Source: Streptomyces sp. NBC_01454 (lineage in GTDB: Bacteria > Actinomycetota > Actinomycetes > Streptomycetales > Streptomycetaceae). From it: DNA of 64,000 nt. This document shows, in pieces, positions 63,961 to 64,000 of this stretch. Under the pieces are notes generated by a model. The model saw only the letters and a program-made list of their open reading frames with translations. It ran no database searches and was not told the origin of the DNA. The DNA lies in NCBI RefSeq assembly GCF_036227565.1, contig NZ_CP109460.1:7440001-7504000 (forward strand), given 5' to 3'. Within the stretch, counting starts at the first letter, position 1. The number at the start of each line of letters is the position of its first letter. Both the position numbers and the translations under genes were made by a program.

Positions 63961-64000
63961 GCGGGTGGTGCGTGGCGGGGGAGGGCGGCGGGTGGTGCGT
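63961..64000 (+). repeat. G-rich direct repeat at window end
   Basis: GCGGGTGGTGCGT occurs at 63961-63973 and 63988-64000 in a G-rich low-complexity stretch upstream of the acyl-CoA dehydrogenase genes. It may continue past the window. Confidence 0.7.

Overview
The window looks like part of a Streptomyces (or close actinomycete) chromosome. Coding density is high, third codon positions are almost all G/C, GTG and TTG starts are common, GGAGG-type ribosome sites appear, and the genes include mycothiol-linked, ECF sigma, SpoIIE-phosphatase, LCP and ClpC families. I see no rRNA, tRNA, CRISPR array, transposase or integrase; the mix reads as ordinary chromosome-arm accessory content rather than a mobile island.

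Layout. 1-156 is the start of a P450 that runs off the left edge. 459-5599 is a copper-handling block: a small Met-rich membrane protein, a CopA-type ATPase and a PCuAC-type protein in overlapping frames, then an ECF sigma factor, a divergent HC2 zinc-finger anti-sigma-like protein and a Met-rich membrane protein. 5801-8002 is a P450/ferredoxin pair facing its TetR regulator across a clean palindromic operator. 8147-8563 is a secreted His/Gly/Asp-rich protein. 9259-15601 is a tight five-gene operon: SbnA- and SbnB-type 2,3-diaminopropionate enzymes, a large FAD/NAD(P) protein, a PLP enzyme of the trans-sulfuration fold and a BenE-type transporter, with no NRPS or ligase beside it. 15714-18910 holds a flotillin with an NfeD-like partner, a small conserved protein and a divergent low-complexity protein.

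19016-29620 is centred on glycine betaine breakdown: a Rieske oxygenase (betaine to dimethylglycine), its probable ferredoxin and reductase, dimethylglycine oxidase, monomeric sarcosine oxidase, and a mycothiol-dependent formaldehyde dehydrogenase to deal with the released C1 unit. It is accompanied by an SDR, an NmtR-like Ni/Co sensor, a GntR regulator and a nitrilase-family hydrolase. 29932-32684 is an unfamiliar three-gene cassette: two zinc-ribbon membrane proteins flank a small protein, and the first two proteins share a 20-residue Gly/Ile motif at opposite ends, which resembles homotypic signalling pairs. 32925-35505 holds a bacterial BAHD-fold acyltransferase and an LCP cell-wall ligase.

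35819-42884 is a mixed stretch: SpoIIE-type phosphatase, amino-acid permease, alpha/beta hydrolase, double-MerR regulator facing a DUF6194 gene, and a DUF402 protein. 42997-47822 handles asparagine and aspartate: a GntR repressor, asparagine permease and asparaginase overlap end to start, followed by aspartase. 47933-53376 pairs a CitA/CitB-type two-component system with a divergent SsuABC/TauABC-like transporter. 53536-63891 holds a DUF6381 protein, a repeat-containing membrane protein, DUF6328, a ClpC-like ATPase, a FUSC membrane protein, a PadR regulator and two overlapping acyl-CoA dehydrogenase genes. Several regulator genes (nmtR-like, GntR, PadR) appear to be read from leaderless mRNAs, because a -10 box lies only 6-7 bases before the start codon.

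All functions are inferred by reading the translated sequence and recalling family features; no database search was run.
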